64,000 nucleotides of DNA from Bacteroidaceae bacterium (GCA_024398435.1 JAKSJD010000003.1:220781-284780); one strand, 5' to 3'; numbered from the stretch's first letter, positions 25,654-33,535 are shown. Notes: a model not told the origin generated them from the sequence alone. Made by a program: numbers and translations.

Positions 25654-26244
25654 ATGTTATATAAGATTTCGCATTACATACAAGACAATATTCCATTTTT
25701 ATGGGAGATGGTGGAATGGTTTAATTCTTTCTTGTTCTGTATTCGATACGGAAATAGGATGAAGAGCATTGATGCTGTCTTGAATCAATATTCGGGAGAG
25801 TATACTATTAGGCAAGCAAAGGATGGAGATGTGGATGGTATGGTGAAGTTCTTTGCAGAGCAACCAGAGCCGTCGTTTGAGTTCTTTACTCCTCATGCAT
25901 TTGATGCTAAAACCATTAAAAAGTTGATTCGCAGGAAATCACATCTGTCTTTTTTGATATTGGATGGTGATAAGATTATAGGATATTATTTCCTTCGTTG
26001 TTTCTTTATAGGTAAGAGTTTCTTGGGAAAGATGGTTGATTATAGATATCGAGGTCGAGGTGTTGGAAAAACTATGTGCATGTCGGCCATGGATGTAGCA
26101 ATGGCATTAGGATTACGTATGTATGAAACGATATCTAAAGATAATTTGGCATCGCTGTATAGTACACAAAAAGTCCTTGATGTCACCATTATCGAGGAAA
26201 TGGATAATGGATATTTCTACATTGAAGACAGGAAGAAGAAATAA
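25654..26244 (+). CDS. GNAT-family N-acetyltransferase
   Basis: A 196-residue protein. An N-terminal stretch of about 45 residues (MLYKISHYIQDNIPFLWEMV) precedes a GNAT core. YTIRQAKDGDVDGMVKFFAE near residue 50 is beta1-alpha1, FLILDGDKIIGYYFLR near 100 the central strands, and YRYRGRGVGKTMCMSA near 130 the acetyl-CoA pyrophosphate loop. MYETISKDNLASLYSTQKVL completes the fold. In this position it probably acetylates an amino-sugar precursor or another glycan building block. Substrate unknown. Confidence 0.85.
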   Translation: MLYKISHYIQDNIPFLWEMVEWFNSFLFCIRYGNRMKSIDAVLNQYSGEYTIRQAKDGDVDGMVKFFAEQPEPSFEFFTPHAFDAKTIKKLIRRKSHLSFLILDGDKIIGYYFLRCFFIGKSFLGKMVDYRYRGRGVGKTMCMSAMDVAMALGLRMYETISKDNLASLYSTQKVLDVTIIEEMDNGYFYIEDRKKK

Positions 26245-26390
26245 GATAGAAGATATAAGATATAAGATATAAGTTAGAAGATATCAGATATTAGTTATAA
26301 GATAGCAGATAGTAGATAGTAGATAGCAGATAGTAGATAGTAGATAGCAGATAGAAGTTATAAGTTATAAGATAGCAGATAGTAGATGGA
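26244..26390 (+). repeat. 21-unit perfect-period heptamer array upstream of four-helix-bundle gene 4
   Basis: Twenty-one consecutive 7-bp units without a phase slip. They run AGATAGA, AGATATA three times, AGTTAGA, AGATATC, AGATATT, AGTTATA, AGATAGC, AGATAGT and so on to AGATGGA. Units vary at positions 3-7 but all keep AG(A/T)T. The array begins at the last base of the acetyltransferase gene and ends at the A of the next ATG. Confidence 0.95.
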
Positions 26391-26758
26391 TGGAGAATTT
26401 TAGAGAATATATTCGTGAGAAGTGTTTGACTTTTGGTGTTCATGTTGTTGAACTTTATAAAGTTTTGAAGGATAATAAAAACGAATATGTTATGTCAAAG
26501 CAACTTCTTAGAGCTGGGACAAGTATTGGCGCGAATTTGGTTGAGGCACAACATGCAGTAAGCAAGGATGATTTTCGTGCCAAAATATATATCAGCTTGA
26601 AAGAATGCGCTGAGAGTTTATATTGGATTGAACTGTTGCATAGAACAAATTATCTGGATGAAACAGAATTTAAGTCAATTAATGTAGAATGTCTGGAATT
26701 ATATAGAGTGCTGACTTCAACAACGAAAGCATTAGAGAATAATAAAACTGATATTTAA
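26390..26758 (+). CDS. Four-helix-bundle protein (S23/IVP family), copy 4
   Basis: A 122-residue helical protein with LLRAGTSIGANLVEAQHAVS near residue 43 and FRAKIYISLKECAESLYWIE after it. The ATG overlaps the last base of a 21-unit heptamer array, and inverted words of the same family follow the stop. As with the other copies, nothing in the glycan pathway calls for it, which suggests a selfish or regulatory cassette rather than a biosynthetic enzyme. Confidence 0.9.
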   Translation: MENFREYIREKCLTFGVHVVELYKVLKDNKNEYVMSKQLLRAGTSIGANLVEAQHAVSKDDFRAKIYISLKECAESLYWIELLHRTNYLDETEFKSINVECLELYRVLTSTTKALENNKTDI

Positions 26759-26795
26759 TAACTGGTATTTAATATCTAATAACTAGTAACTTAAC
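26755..26795 (-). repeat. Inverted heptamer words after four-helix-bundle gene 4
   Basis: Reads TAATAAC, TGGTATT, TAATATC, TAATAAC, TAGTAAC, TTAAC. Its reverse complement (GTTACTA, GTTATTA, GATATTA) matches the AGTTATA/AGATATT family before the gene. Confidence 0.8.
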
Positions 26796-27437
26796 ATGAA
26801 GTTTGTTTTTGACCGTTTGGTTAGTTTGATTGGCTTGCTGTTGATTTGGTGGCTATTCATAATTGTTGCCATACTGATAAAGGTGAAGATGCCAGGGCCC
26901 GTGTTCTTTGTTCAGAAGAGAGTGGGTAAGGATGGAAAGTTGTTCAATTGCCATAAGTTTCGTAGCATGACTGTCAATCATGGAGGTTCTTCGGTCAGTG
27001 TGGCTGGTGAAAACAGAATCACTCCATTAGGAGCGAAGTTGCGTCACTACAAACTTGATGAATTACCTGAATTGTGGGATGTACTGATTGGTAACATGAG
27101 TTTTGTCGGTCCTCGTCCTGATGTACCTGGATATGCTGATAAGTTGGTAGGAGAGGATAGGGAAGTTCTGAAACTTCGTCCTGGTATAACTGGTCCTGCC
27201 ACAATGAAATATCGAAACGAAGAAGAAATGATAGCAGAATATATCGCTTCGAACAAAGGTAAGGACGGAATGACAGATGAGGAATTGGCTGTGTGGTATA
27301 ATGATAATGTGATATATCCAGACAAGGTACGACTTAATAGATATTATCTCCATAACTATAGTTTTATCACAGATTTCAAAATGATTTGCTGCACTGTGTT
27401 GGGTAAACATATGGAATATGGGGGAGAGGTGATTTGA
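26796..27437 (+). CDS. Initiating sugar-phosphate transferase (PglC/WcaJ family)
   Basis: A 213-residue bacterial sugar transferase. An N-terminal hydrophobic segment (LVSLIGLLLIWWLFIIVAIL) is followed by PGPVFFVQKRVGKDGKLF, CHKFRSMTV, the catalytic KLDELPELWDVLIGNMSFVG block near residue 88, and the GPRPDVPGY motif. It attaches the first sugar-1-phosphate to undecaprenyl phosphate on the cytoplasmic side. This is the minimal, single-domain form. As usual in Bacteroidota capsule loci, it lies near the 3' end of the operon. Confidence 0.94.
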   Translation: MKFVFDRLVSLIGLLLIWWLFIIVAILIKVKMPGPVFFVQKRVGKDGKLFNCHKFRSMTVNHGGSSVSVAGENRITPLGAKLRHYKLDELPELWDVLIGNMSFVGPRPDVPGYADKLVGEDREVLKLRPGITGPATMKYRNEEEMIAEYIASNKGKDGMTDEELAVWYNDNVIYPDKVRLNRYYLHNYSFITDFKMICCTVLGKHMEYGGEVI

Positions 27438-27560
27438 CTGGTTAACGGTTATCAGTTAACAGTTATCAGTTGATTTCAGAAAATAATTATACATTATACA
27501 TTTTTCATTATCAATTGAATTGAACTCTTGCACTTTTAGAACTATTATAACTTTTATCTA
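27438..27560. repeat. Word arrays: GGTTAAC, ATACATT and nonamer families in sequence
   Basis: 27441-27475 reads GGTTAAC, GGTTATC, AGTTAAC, AGTTATC, AGTTGAT. 27487-27525 reads ATACATT, ATACATT, TTTCATT, ATCAATT, GAATTGA. 27526-27560 holds CTCTTGCACTTTTAGAAC-type words. Three families follow each other in one spacer. Confidence 0.85.
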
Positions 27561-27565
27561 ACCTT

Positions 27566-28777
27566 ATGGATGAAAAACTACTACAGCAACTGACAGAGAT
27601 GAGGCAATTGTTTGCTGAGGTGAAACCTACGGATAAGCAAACAGTTGAGCAGTATGCGTGGATTATTTGTAAGGTCCTGAATAAGGAATATAAGGAACTG
27701 GGAGCAACGAAATGCAGACAGTTGTTGGCTGATTACATAAAGTTGAATGTAGAACGACCATCACTTCTTCATTCTGCAGTGTTGATGGCTGCTATATGGA
27801 TTGCATCGGAATTCAAGGACTTTCATTTCATTCCGTTCCTGAATATGTGGAATCTGGAGAACCTTCGTGATGAAGATTACGAAAAGTTGGAGGACCCGAA
27901 GAAAGGTAAATTCCCTGCATTGGCGGAACGTTTGGCAAAATGCTATGTGGAATCAATATTGTTTCGCCCAGAAGAACAATTGCAGGAGCCTTCAATGCTA
28001 GTGATGCAGAAAATATTGGATGCGCAAGGTTATCATCGGATCAAACCGATGGTCGTTACTAATATAGTAGCGATGGGTAAGGACAACCATAAAACACGTC
28101 TTGCATGTCTTGTTGCAAATGACGGAACGGAGGCAAGATGTGAGATTCATGCATTGAAAGCGAATCCAAATATCCCTCAATCGGCAAACAAACGCCATTA
28201 TGTAAATATCGGTCAGGTGTATGACGTGGCACTAAAGAATAATGGTGGAATAAGTGTAATCGTGGTGGATGCACTTCAATCGGACAAACCAATATCTGAA
28301 TCATTCCCAGTGGAGGCGGGTTACATTGACTATATAGATAACGAACGTGGATTCATTCATGTATATGATAATCAATCGCGCCATTTCGTTTCTTTCGGTC
28401 AACGATGGAAATTACAAGAACATATATTTGTGAAGTTCGTTCCTGTAGTTCCAGAAAGGAATAAATTCAAGTCGGCAATGATTCAGAGTATCTATTCTGC
28501 ATCGGAAGGACCAAAAGCTTTTGGACTCAGGGAATTGATTGTTACATGCGTCAATCAAGACAAACACTATATAGGTTGGGAACTCGCAGATGCATCTTAT
28601 CCTATTGTTGAGGCTGGAATCGCAGAACCATCATACACTACGGGATATATCCCATTTTCTTTCTTCGAAGATAATAATATGAATATTCCTTCAGTTGGAG
28701 ATAGAGTTTCTGCAATAGTATTTCTCAAAAGAGGGAAGGATCAAAAGAAATATCCAGCTGTAGTTAGGGTAATGTAG
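27566..28777 (+). CDS. Unknown protein with OB-fold/cold-shock-like segments
   Basis: A 403-residue soluble protein I do not recognise. The first 130 residues are helical (LLQQLTEMRQLFAEVKPTDK; LADYIKLNVERPSLLHSAVL). The C-terminal half holds several short beta-rich modules. RHYVNIGQVYDVALKNNGG near residue 211 and AGYIDYIDNERGFIHVYDNQ near 250 look like S1 or cold-shock OB folds, and a third such module may lie near 290-390. RNA or DNA binding is therefore possible. It is the last gene of operon 2. Its stop codon is part of the first unit of a heptamer array. Confidence 0.7.
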   Translation: MDEKLLQQLTEMRQLFAEVKPTDKQTVEQYAWIICKVLNKEYKELGATKCRQLLADYIKLNVERPSLLHSAVLMAAIWIASEFKDFHFIPFLNMWNLENLRDEDYEKLEDPKKGKFPALAERLAKCYVESILFRPEEQLQEPSMLVMQKILDAQGYHRIKPMVVTNIVAMGKDNHKTRLACLVANDGTEARCEIHALKANPNIPQSANKRHYVNIGQVYDVALKNNGGISVIVVDALQSDKPISESFPVEAGYIDYIDNERGFIHVYDNQSRHFVSFGQRWKLQEHIFVKFVPVVPERNKFKSAMIQSIYSASEGPKAFGLRELIVTCVNQDKHYIGWELADASYPIVEAGIAEPSYTTGYIPFSFFEDNNMNIPSVGDRVSAIVFLKRGKDQKKYPAVVRVM

Positions 28778-28893
28778 AATGTAGAATGAAGAATGTAGAA
28801 TGGATAATGTAAAATGTAGAATGAAGAATGAATAATGTAGAATGTAGAATGGATAATGGAGAATGGAAAATCGGTTAACGGTTAACAGTTGAT
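28775..28893 (+). repeat. 17-unit heptamer array switching from TAGAATG to GGTTAAC words
   Basis: Seventeen consecutive 7-bp units in perfect phase: TAGAATG, TAGAATG, AAGAATG, TAGAATG, GATAATG, TAAAATG, TAGAATG, AAGAATG, AATAATG, TAGAATG, TAGAATG, GATAATG, GAGAATG, GAAAATC, GGTTAAC, GGTTAAC, AGTTGAT. The change of word family happens without a phase break. Confidence 0.95.
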
Positions 28894-28902
28894 TTAAGAA
28901 AA

Positions 28903-29068
28903 GAAAATAAACAAACATAAACCCTCTTCTGAATGTGATACCTTTGGCATTGAATCTTGCATTTTCATTGTCTGCTTGTAAGTAAACTTCCATTCAGCCA
29001 ATCAAAAGCAAATTCCACCATCCATTAGATGGCTCACACATTCATCAGAGCGATAAACAGAGATAAAA
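28903..29068 (+). repeat. Dispersed ~170-bp intergenic repeat, copy C
   Basis: Begins GAAAATAAACAAACATAAACC, has CTGAATGTGAT, and ends CACACATTCATCAGAGCGATAAACAGAGATAAA-like. The borders align with 16941-17107 and the reverse of 1611-1788. The GCGAGCAAGCTCTCA core is lost. From 29091 the spacer continues as ATACATT, ATCAATT, ATACATT, ATCAATT heptamers. No gene is visible between 28778 and 29130. Confidence 0.65.
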
Positions 29069-29130
29069 TAGCTTCAGCAAAATAATTATACATTATCAAT
29101 TATACATTATCAATTGAATAAATCTTTACA

Positions 29131-29595
29131 CTATATCCCTTCAACCTTAAAAACTATGCGGAACGAACCTTCGTTGTAGCTGGTACTTGTAATACGAAAA
29201 GCACCTATTTCTTTTGTTGAGGCTACGTGAGTGCCAATACAAGCACAAATATCGTAGTCGCCAATTCTCACCAATCTTATTGTTTCACTTGCATCGTCTG
29301 GGAGTTTTGCCAACGTAACTTCTGCTGGTACATTATCTCTCGTGACGAACTCATAAGTGACTGGTAAATCTTCGGCTATCAGTCGGTTGATAGTCTGCTC
29401 AATCTCTGCTATTTGTTCTGGAGTGGGACAAACGGGCAGATTGTAGTTAATTTTACTTTTCTTACGCTCTATATGAGTATTGCGCGAACGTTCGCAACCA
29501 AACATGCGAATCATTGTTTGGTTGACGAGATGTTCAGCTGTATGTGCAGGTGGATATTCTGCCTTGTTATGTTCGTTGAGAATTGGGTCGGCCAT
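29131..29595 (-). CDS. AlaX-like alanyl-tRNA editing protein
   Basis: A 154-residue stand-alone editing domain. PAHTAEHLVNQTMIRMFG provides the Zn-binding HxxxH at His18/His22. CACIGTHVASTKEIGAFRI near residue 115-133 provides the CxxxH half of the site. It should hydrolyse mischarged tRNA (Ser/Gly-tRNA-Ala type), acting in trans beside AlaRS. It lies on the opposite strand to the polysaccharide operons and is followed (on its own strand) by word repeats. Family assignment is firm; exact tRNA specificity is not readable. Confidence 0.88.
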   Translation of the reverse strand: MADPILNEHNKAEYPPAHTAEHLVNQTMIRMFGCERSRNTHIERKKSKINYNLPVCPTPEQIAEIEQTINRLIAEDLPVTYEFVTRDNVPAEVTLAKLPDDASETIRLVRIGDYDICACIGTHVASTKEIGAFRITSTSYNEGSFRIVFKVEGI

Positions 29596-29639
29596 GATGT
29601 TGTGTGTGTAAAGTGTAGAGATTAGAGTGTATAGTGTTA

Positions 29640-29660
29640 TTGCAAGGCAAAACCTTGCAA
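29640..29660 (-). terminator. Hairpin between pepD and the AlaX-like gene
   Basis: TTGCAAGG (29640-29647) pairs perfectly with CCTTGCAA (29653-29660) across a 5-nt loop. It lies just after the pepD stop on the minus strand. The T-tract after it is poor, so it may be a weak terminator or processing hairpin. Confidence 0.45.
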
Positions 29661-29679
29661 CACTAAACGCGAGACGAGA

Positions 29680-31167
29680 TTATCTAACCGCTAATCTGCG
29701 AAGTAGTTCGATTGTAACTTTCCAGATGTTGTCGGCTGTATCGAGATTGACTCGCTCGGAAGTAGAGTGAGGTTCGATGATGAGAGGACCGATTGATGCT
29801 ATTTCAACTCCTGGATATTTCTCTACATAATATGCAGCTTCAAGGACGAAGTGCATGGCAACCTTCTTTGGCTCGAATCCAAGAACATCGCTGAAAGTGT
29901 CGCATGTGAGTTTGAGAAGAGGGGAGTCTTCCCGTTCCATCCATGCACCTGTGTTCATAAGCAACTCGATAGTGCTGCAACCGTTTTCATTCATTATATC
30001 TCGGATGGATTCGCCAAGTTTCAGTTGGTCGTCGTTGCTGAAACTTCTTGAGTGGCAAGAAACAGTTAATTCGTCGTTCTTTGTACATACCATGCCGATA
30101 TTGTTGCTTGTCATCACAGTACCTGGCATATCCCTGCGCATCTCGATTACTCCAAACGGAATCTCTGCTATTGCCTTACATATGTTGGATGCATTGGCAA
30201 TGTATGATGTTTGTTGTTCTGCTTCTTCCAATCTTACTTTTATGCCGGAATCAGTATCAGCAACCCTCGCGCGCGTATTAATATAATATGTGTCGATTTG
30301 TTGTTTCCACCAATCAATATCGTCTGGATTGATGGCAATGATAGCTTCAGCGGCAGATGCGATAGAAGCATTGGCAGTACCACCATTCATTGAACATACA
30401 TAGAACATTGGTGCCTTGTCGTTATCGAAACAATCAACTGACAACATGCCAAACAATGACTTGTTGGTATTGCAACGACCTTTGTTGATATCAACACCTG
30501 AATGACCTCCCAGTCCTCCGTCGATAACAATCTTAATGCTTTTAAGACCTGTTGGCAATGGTTGCCTGTCGATTGTCCAATGACCTATCTGAAGATAAGC
30601 ACCAGCTGCACCTACTGTTATCTCATCGTATGCCTCTGAATCGAGATTGATTACTTTTCTGCCTTTGATGAAATCAGAGGAAAGTCCTTCAGCTCCACTC
30701 ATTCCGTCTTCCTCGTTTGTGGTGGTAAGTACTTCGAGAGGACCATGAACGATACTGTCGTCGGCAAGTACGGCAAGAGCCATGGAAAGTCCCATGCCAT
30801 TGTCGGCTCCAAGAGATGTGCCTTCCGCCTTCATCCATCTAGTGGTTGTTCCGTCTTCGTTTGTGATGGTTTCGATATATGGTCGGATTTCATCATTAAG
30901 AGGATCGAACTTGTGGCCATCGCGCAAATAACCATCTTTAGCAACACACACCATATCCATGTGGTTGAGGATGACTACAGGTTCTGCATTCTCATATCCA
31001 GGAGTGGCATCTTTTTCAATGACTACACAATTTTGGGCATCACGTCTGTAGCGGAGTCCATGCTTTTCTGCAAAATTACATAGGAAGTCGGCCACACGTT
31101 CCTCATGATGTGACGGACGAGGAGTGGCATTGAGTTGACGGAAAATATCGTAAAATGTTTCTTTCAT
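29680..31167 (-). CDS. pepD: Aminoacyl-histidine dipeptidase (M20 family)
   Basis: A 495-residue protein of normal PepD length. Zn-site motifs are VVILNHMDMVCV near residue 70 (His and Asp), SLGADNGMGLSMALAV near 117 (bridging Asp) and TTNEEDGMSGAEGL near 149 (catalytic Glu-Glu). GGLGGHSGVDIN near 215 is the dimerisation/M20 lid region. It cleaves Xaa-His and other dipeptides in the cytoplasm. ATG 31167 gives the expected N-terminus (MKETFYDIFRQLNATPRPSH). Confidence 0.95.
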   Translation of the reverse strand: MKETFYDIFRQLNATPRPSHHEERVADFLCNFAEKHGLRYRRDAQNCVVIEKDATPGYENAEPVVILNHMDMVCVAKDGYLRDGHKFDPLNDEIRPYIETITNEDGTTTRWMKAEGTSLGADNGMGLSMALAVLADDSIVHGPLEVLTTTNEEDGMSGAEGLSSDFIKGRKVINLDSEAYDEITVGAAGAYLQIGHWTIDRQPLPTGLKSIKIVIDGGLGGHSGVDINKGRCNTNKSLFGMLSVDCFDNDKAPMFYVCSMNGGTANASIASAAEAIIAINPDDIDWWKQQIDTYYINTRARVADTDSGIKVRLEEAEQQTSYIANASNICKAIAEIPFGVIEMRRDMPGTVMTSNNIGMVCTKNDELTVSCHSRSFSNDDQLKLGESIRDIMNENGCSTIELLMNTGAWMEREDSPLLKLTCDTFSDVLGFEPKKVAMHFVLEAAYYVEKYPGVEIASIGPLIIEPHSTSERVNLDTADNIWKVTIELLRRLAVR

Positions 31168-31580
31168 ATATATGTGTATTTATTTATTAATTACTGATAC
31201 TATTTTTTCCCCTCCGCAAATTGTCATAAATTATTCGATTGTCAGCCCAGAGTATTCTGCTTTGTTTCATCCTCTGACAAGTAAATTTGCAGATGATGCC
31301 CCAAACCAGAATTCTCAAAAGTCTTTCAAGCCTTTTTTGGCTTGGCTGACAATATTTTAATCAAATTACCATCCGGATGGAATTTATTTCTAATTTACGG
31401 ATAATATTTGAGCGCAAGGCCGATTAGGCCGACTTGGAAGATGTGAGTTCTTGCGATTGGAACTTGTTCACAAGAGAAAGGAATCACGTCTTACAAAGGT
31501 AGCGAAGCAATACGCTCAAATCGATAATTTGTGGAGAGAGAAAAGCCGTTGGTGTCAATATGATAGTCATTACTTTAGTT
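31168..31580. other. Intergenic region, no gene recognised
   Basis: About 410 bp between two minus-strand genes. The first 60 bases are AT-rich and would hold the pepD promoter. GGAAGATGTGAGTTCTTGCG near 31436 and the following 130 bases have a slightly more gene-like composition, but no frame resembles a known protein. CAAGCCTTTTTTGGCTTG at 31328-31345 is a small palindrome (CAAGCC with GGCTTG). Confidence 0.5.
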
Positions 31581-32207
31581 TTATAAGTTTGGTTCAATAT
31601 TGGTTATGTATTCTATTGCATCGGAACTATGCATGTGAAGTGGGGTAGTTCCTATCGTACCGAAAGGAATCTCTGCACCTAATCGACCGAATATCTTTAC
31701 CCAAAATGCAGGATAATCACCATCGGCATCGTGGAAGTCGAGTGTGGTTTGGTCGAAGATATGTTGACCATTACGTATATACGAATCATAGATTAGTTCG
31801 GTGCAATAGTGACGGCCATTGTCGGGAACGAATTCCACATCGTATGATTCGCCAATAAATGCCTTGGCATTCGCGATGAATTGGTCGATATCTGTTGTAT
31901 CTTTCAATCGATACACTTCAAATGTTGGGTAACTGCCGTCGTGACGCTGATAGTCGCTTATGAAACTGTCAATAGGATATTCGGCTATACCTCTCTTATA
32001 CGTTGCATCTACTATCATCTGTTCGCCTGCTTCGTTGATCTCGACTATAGCAGTATGGATGAACAAAGGATCGGCACCTGGCTTTTCGTCAGGTATACTA
32101 ACGAAGATTATATCGCCCGTTTGAAGATTCGGTGATTCGTTGCACGACATCAGAACGAGAATGCATGCAAGCAGTGGTGCAATGAGGAAATGTAATTGTT
32201 TCATCAT
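31581..32207 (-). CDS. YiiX/YebB-like permuted NlpC/P60 (papain-like) lipoprotein
   Basis: A 208-residue lipoprotein with lipobox around Cys22 (VLMSC). LQTGDIIFVSIPDEK near residue 30 and FIHTAIVEIN near 50 with the catalytic-type His, then HYCTELIYDSYIR near 132 with the catalytic-type Cys, show the circularly permuted order of the YiiX family. It is likely an amidase or endopeptidase acting on murein or lipid-linked substrates in the cell envelope. It is divergently oriented to the MltF-like gene and shares a 145-bp intergenic region with it. Confidence 0.85.
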   Translation of the reverse strand: MMKQLHFLIAPLLACILVLMSCNESPNLQTGDIIFVSIPDEKPGADPLFIHTAIVEINEAGEQMIVDATYKRGIAEYPIDSFISDYQRHDGSYPTFEVYRLKDTTDIDQFIANAKAFIGESYDVEFVPDNGRHYCTELIYDSYIRNGQHIFDQTTLDFHDADGDYPAFWVKIFGRLGAEIPFGTIGTTPLHMHSSDAIEYITNIEPNL

Positions 32208-32227
32208 CTTGTTATTTATTTACTTTG

Positions 32228-32235
32228 CAAAGTTA
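32228..32235 (-). promoter_or_regulatory. Bacteroidota -7 box of the YiiX-like gene
   Basis: The minus strand reads TAACTTTG about 21 nt before the start codon of the YiiX-like gene, giving a very short leader. Confidence 0.55.
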
Positions 32236-32286
32236 CGAAAAAATAAGAGAACAGAGAATGATGAACGGCTAAAATTGAAAATAATT

Positions 32287-32328
32287 CAACATTCTACATT
32301 CTTCATTCTTCATTATTTATTAACTTTG
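32287..32328 (+). promoter_or_regulatory. Heptamer words leading into the -7 box of the MltF-like gene
   Basis: The words CTACATT, CTTCATT, CTTCATT, ATTTATT run directly into TAACTTTG at 32321-32328, 23 nt before ATG 32352. The repeat array thus occupies the place of the -33 element. Confidence 0.6.
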
Positions 32329-32351
32329 CACCCACAATTCAAAGACTGGAT

Positions 32352-33488
32352 ATGAATCAACTGAAGTTTACATACGTTTTGTTGCTTTCTGCCGTCATGT
32401 TGTTCTCATGTAAGGAACAGCCGACTAAAGATTTGGGAGTATTCAATACACCCAATGCTGATGCTGGTTTCGACCTTGATGGAATACAACAAGGGGGCGA
32501 GTTGATTATATTGACATTGTATGGCCCTCAGAGTTATTTCGAATTTTATGGAGAGGGCTTTGGTACACAATACAAGATAGCTGACGAATATGCCAAGAGT
32601 ATAGGATGTACACTTCGTGTTGAAGTACTTCGTAACGAGAATGACTTGTTCGAAAAACTTAATAACGGAGATGGCGATATCATTGCATATCAGGTAGCGT
32701 TGACAGATAGTTTGAGTGAGGAATATATTGCGTGTGGAGAAAAAGAACTCACTCATTTCATAGATAGCATGAAACCGATTGCATGGTTGGTAAGGAACGA
32801 TATGCCGATGCTTGCCCAATCCTTGAATGAATGGATGGGGGAGAATAAAGATAACTTCCTTGCTATGACTACTATTAAGGTTGCTGATGATCATGGTCAT
32901 GTCTATACTCCTCGCCGACATACGTACAGTCCAATCCTCAATCTTGCAAAAGGTCAGATATCCGTTCATGACAATCTCTTCAAGAAATATTCGGTCAATA
33001 TAGGATATGATTGGAAGTTGTTGGCAGCACAGGCTTATCAGGAGAGTGGATTTGATCCAAGTGCAGTATCATATATGGGAGCATTGGGACTCATGCAGTT
33101 GATGCCTCGTACGGCACAAAGTGTTGGTGTGAGCATTGCTCAAGCATTTGATCCAGAAACAAATCTTCGAGGTGCCGTGAAATATCTCAACAAATTGAAC
33201 CAACATTATGCCTCTATATCTGACAGAAACGAACGTCTTTGCTTTGTACTCGCTGCATATAATGGTGGAGAGGGCCATGTGGATGATGCCCGTCAGTTGG
33301 CTAAGAAATACGGAAAGGATCCAAATCGTTGGCAAGGCAATGTGGATCAGTTCGTGTTGCATCTGAGTGAGTCGCGCTATTTCAACGACCCTGTAGTAAG
33401 TTATGGCTATATGCGAGGAAGCGAGACGTATAATTATGTTTATTCGATTCTCGACCGTTGGCGCACCTATCAACGACAAGTGAGATAA
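32352..33488 (+). CDS. MltF-like membrane-bound lytic transglycosylase lipoprotein
   Basis: A 378-residue lipoprotein with lipobox Cys20 (MLFSC). Residues about 50-200 form an extracellular solute-binding-like regulatory domain (LIILTLYGPQSYFEFYGEGF). Residues about 222-370 are an SLT domain with catalytic Glu in LLAAQAYQESGFDP near 232, MGALGLMQLMPRTA and VLAAYNGGEGHV. It cleaves peptidoglycan glycan strands to anhydro-muropeptides at the inner face of the outer membrane. It is about 140 residues shorter than E. coli MltF, mainly in the N-terminal domain. An intrinsic terminator follows. Confidence 0.92.
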   Translation: MNQLKFTYVLLLSAVMLFSCKEQPTKDLGVFNTPNADAGFDLDGIQQGGELIILTLYGPQSYFEFYGEGFGTQYKIADEYAKSIGCTLRVEVLRNENDLFEKLNNGDGDIIAYQVALTDSLSEEYIACGEKELTHFIDSMKPIAWLVRNDMPMLAQSLNEWMGENKDNFLAMTTIKVADDHGHVYTPRRHTYSPILNLAKGQISVHDNLFKKYSVNIGYDWKLLAAQAYQESGFDPSAVSYMGALGLMQLMPRTAQSVGVSIAQAFDPETNLRGAVKYLNKLNQHYASISDRNERLCFVLAAYNGGEGHVDDARQLAKKYGKDPNRWQGNVDQFVLHLSESRYFNDPVVSYGYMRGSETYNYVYSILDRWRTYQRQVR

Positions 33489-33499
33489 ATGACAATAAA

Positions 33500-33535
33500 G
33501 AAAGAGGATTAAGCGTTGGCCTAATCCTCTTTTTG
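33500..33535. terminator. Intrinsic terminator between converging genes
   Basis: AAGAGGATTA (33502-33511) pairs with TAATCCTCTT (33522-33531), with A-tract before and T-tract after, so it can end transcription from both the MltF-like gene (+) and aqpZ (-). Confidence 0.9.

Noticed and set aside
26244-26390. Possible CRISPR-like or minisatellite array
   Set aside because: Units are 7 bp with no spacers and no cas genes nearby. It is a degenerate heptamer array, not CRISPR.
17488-26758. Diversity-generating retroelement, because the four-helix-bundle proteins resemble Avd
   Set aside because: No reverse transcriptase, template repeat or variable repeat was found in the window.
31451-31648. 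Small plus-strand open frame in the pepD-YiiX spacer
   Set aside because: It runs into the YiiX-like gene on the other strand and matches nothing I know.
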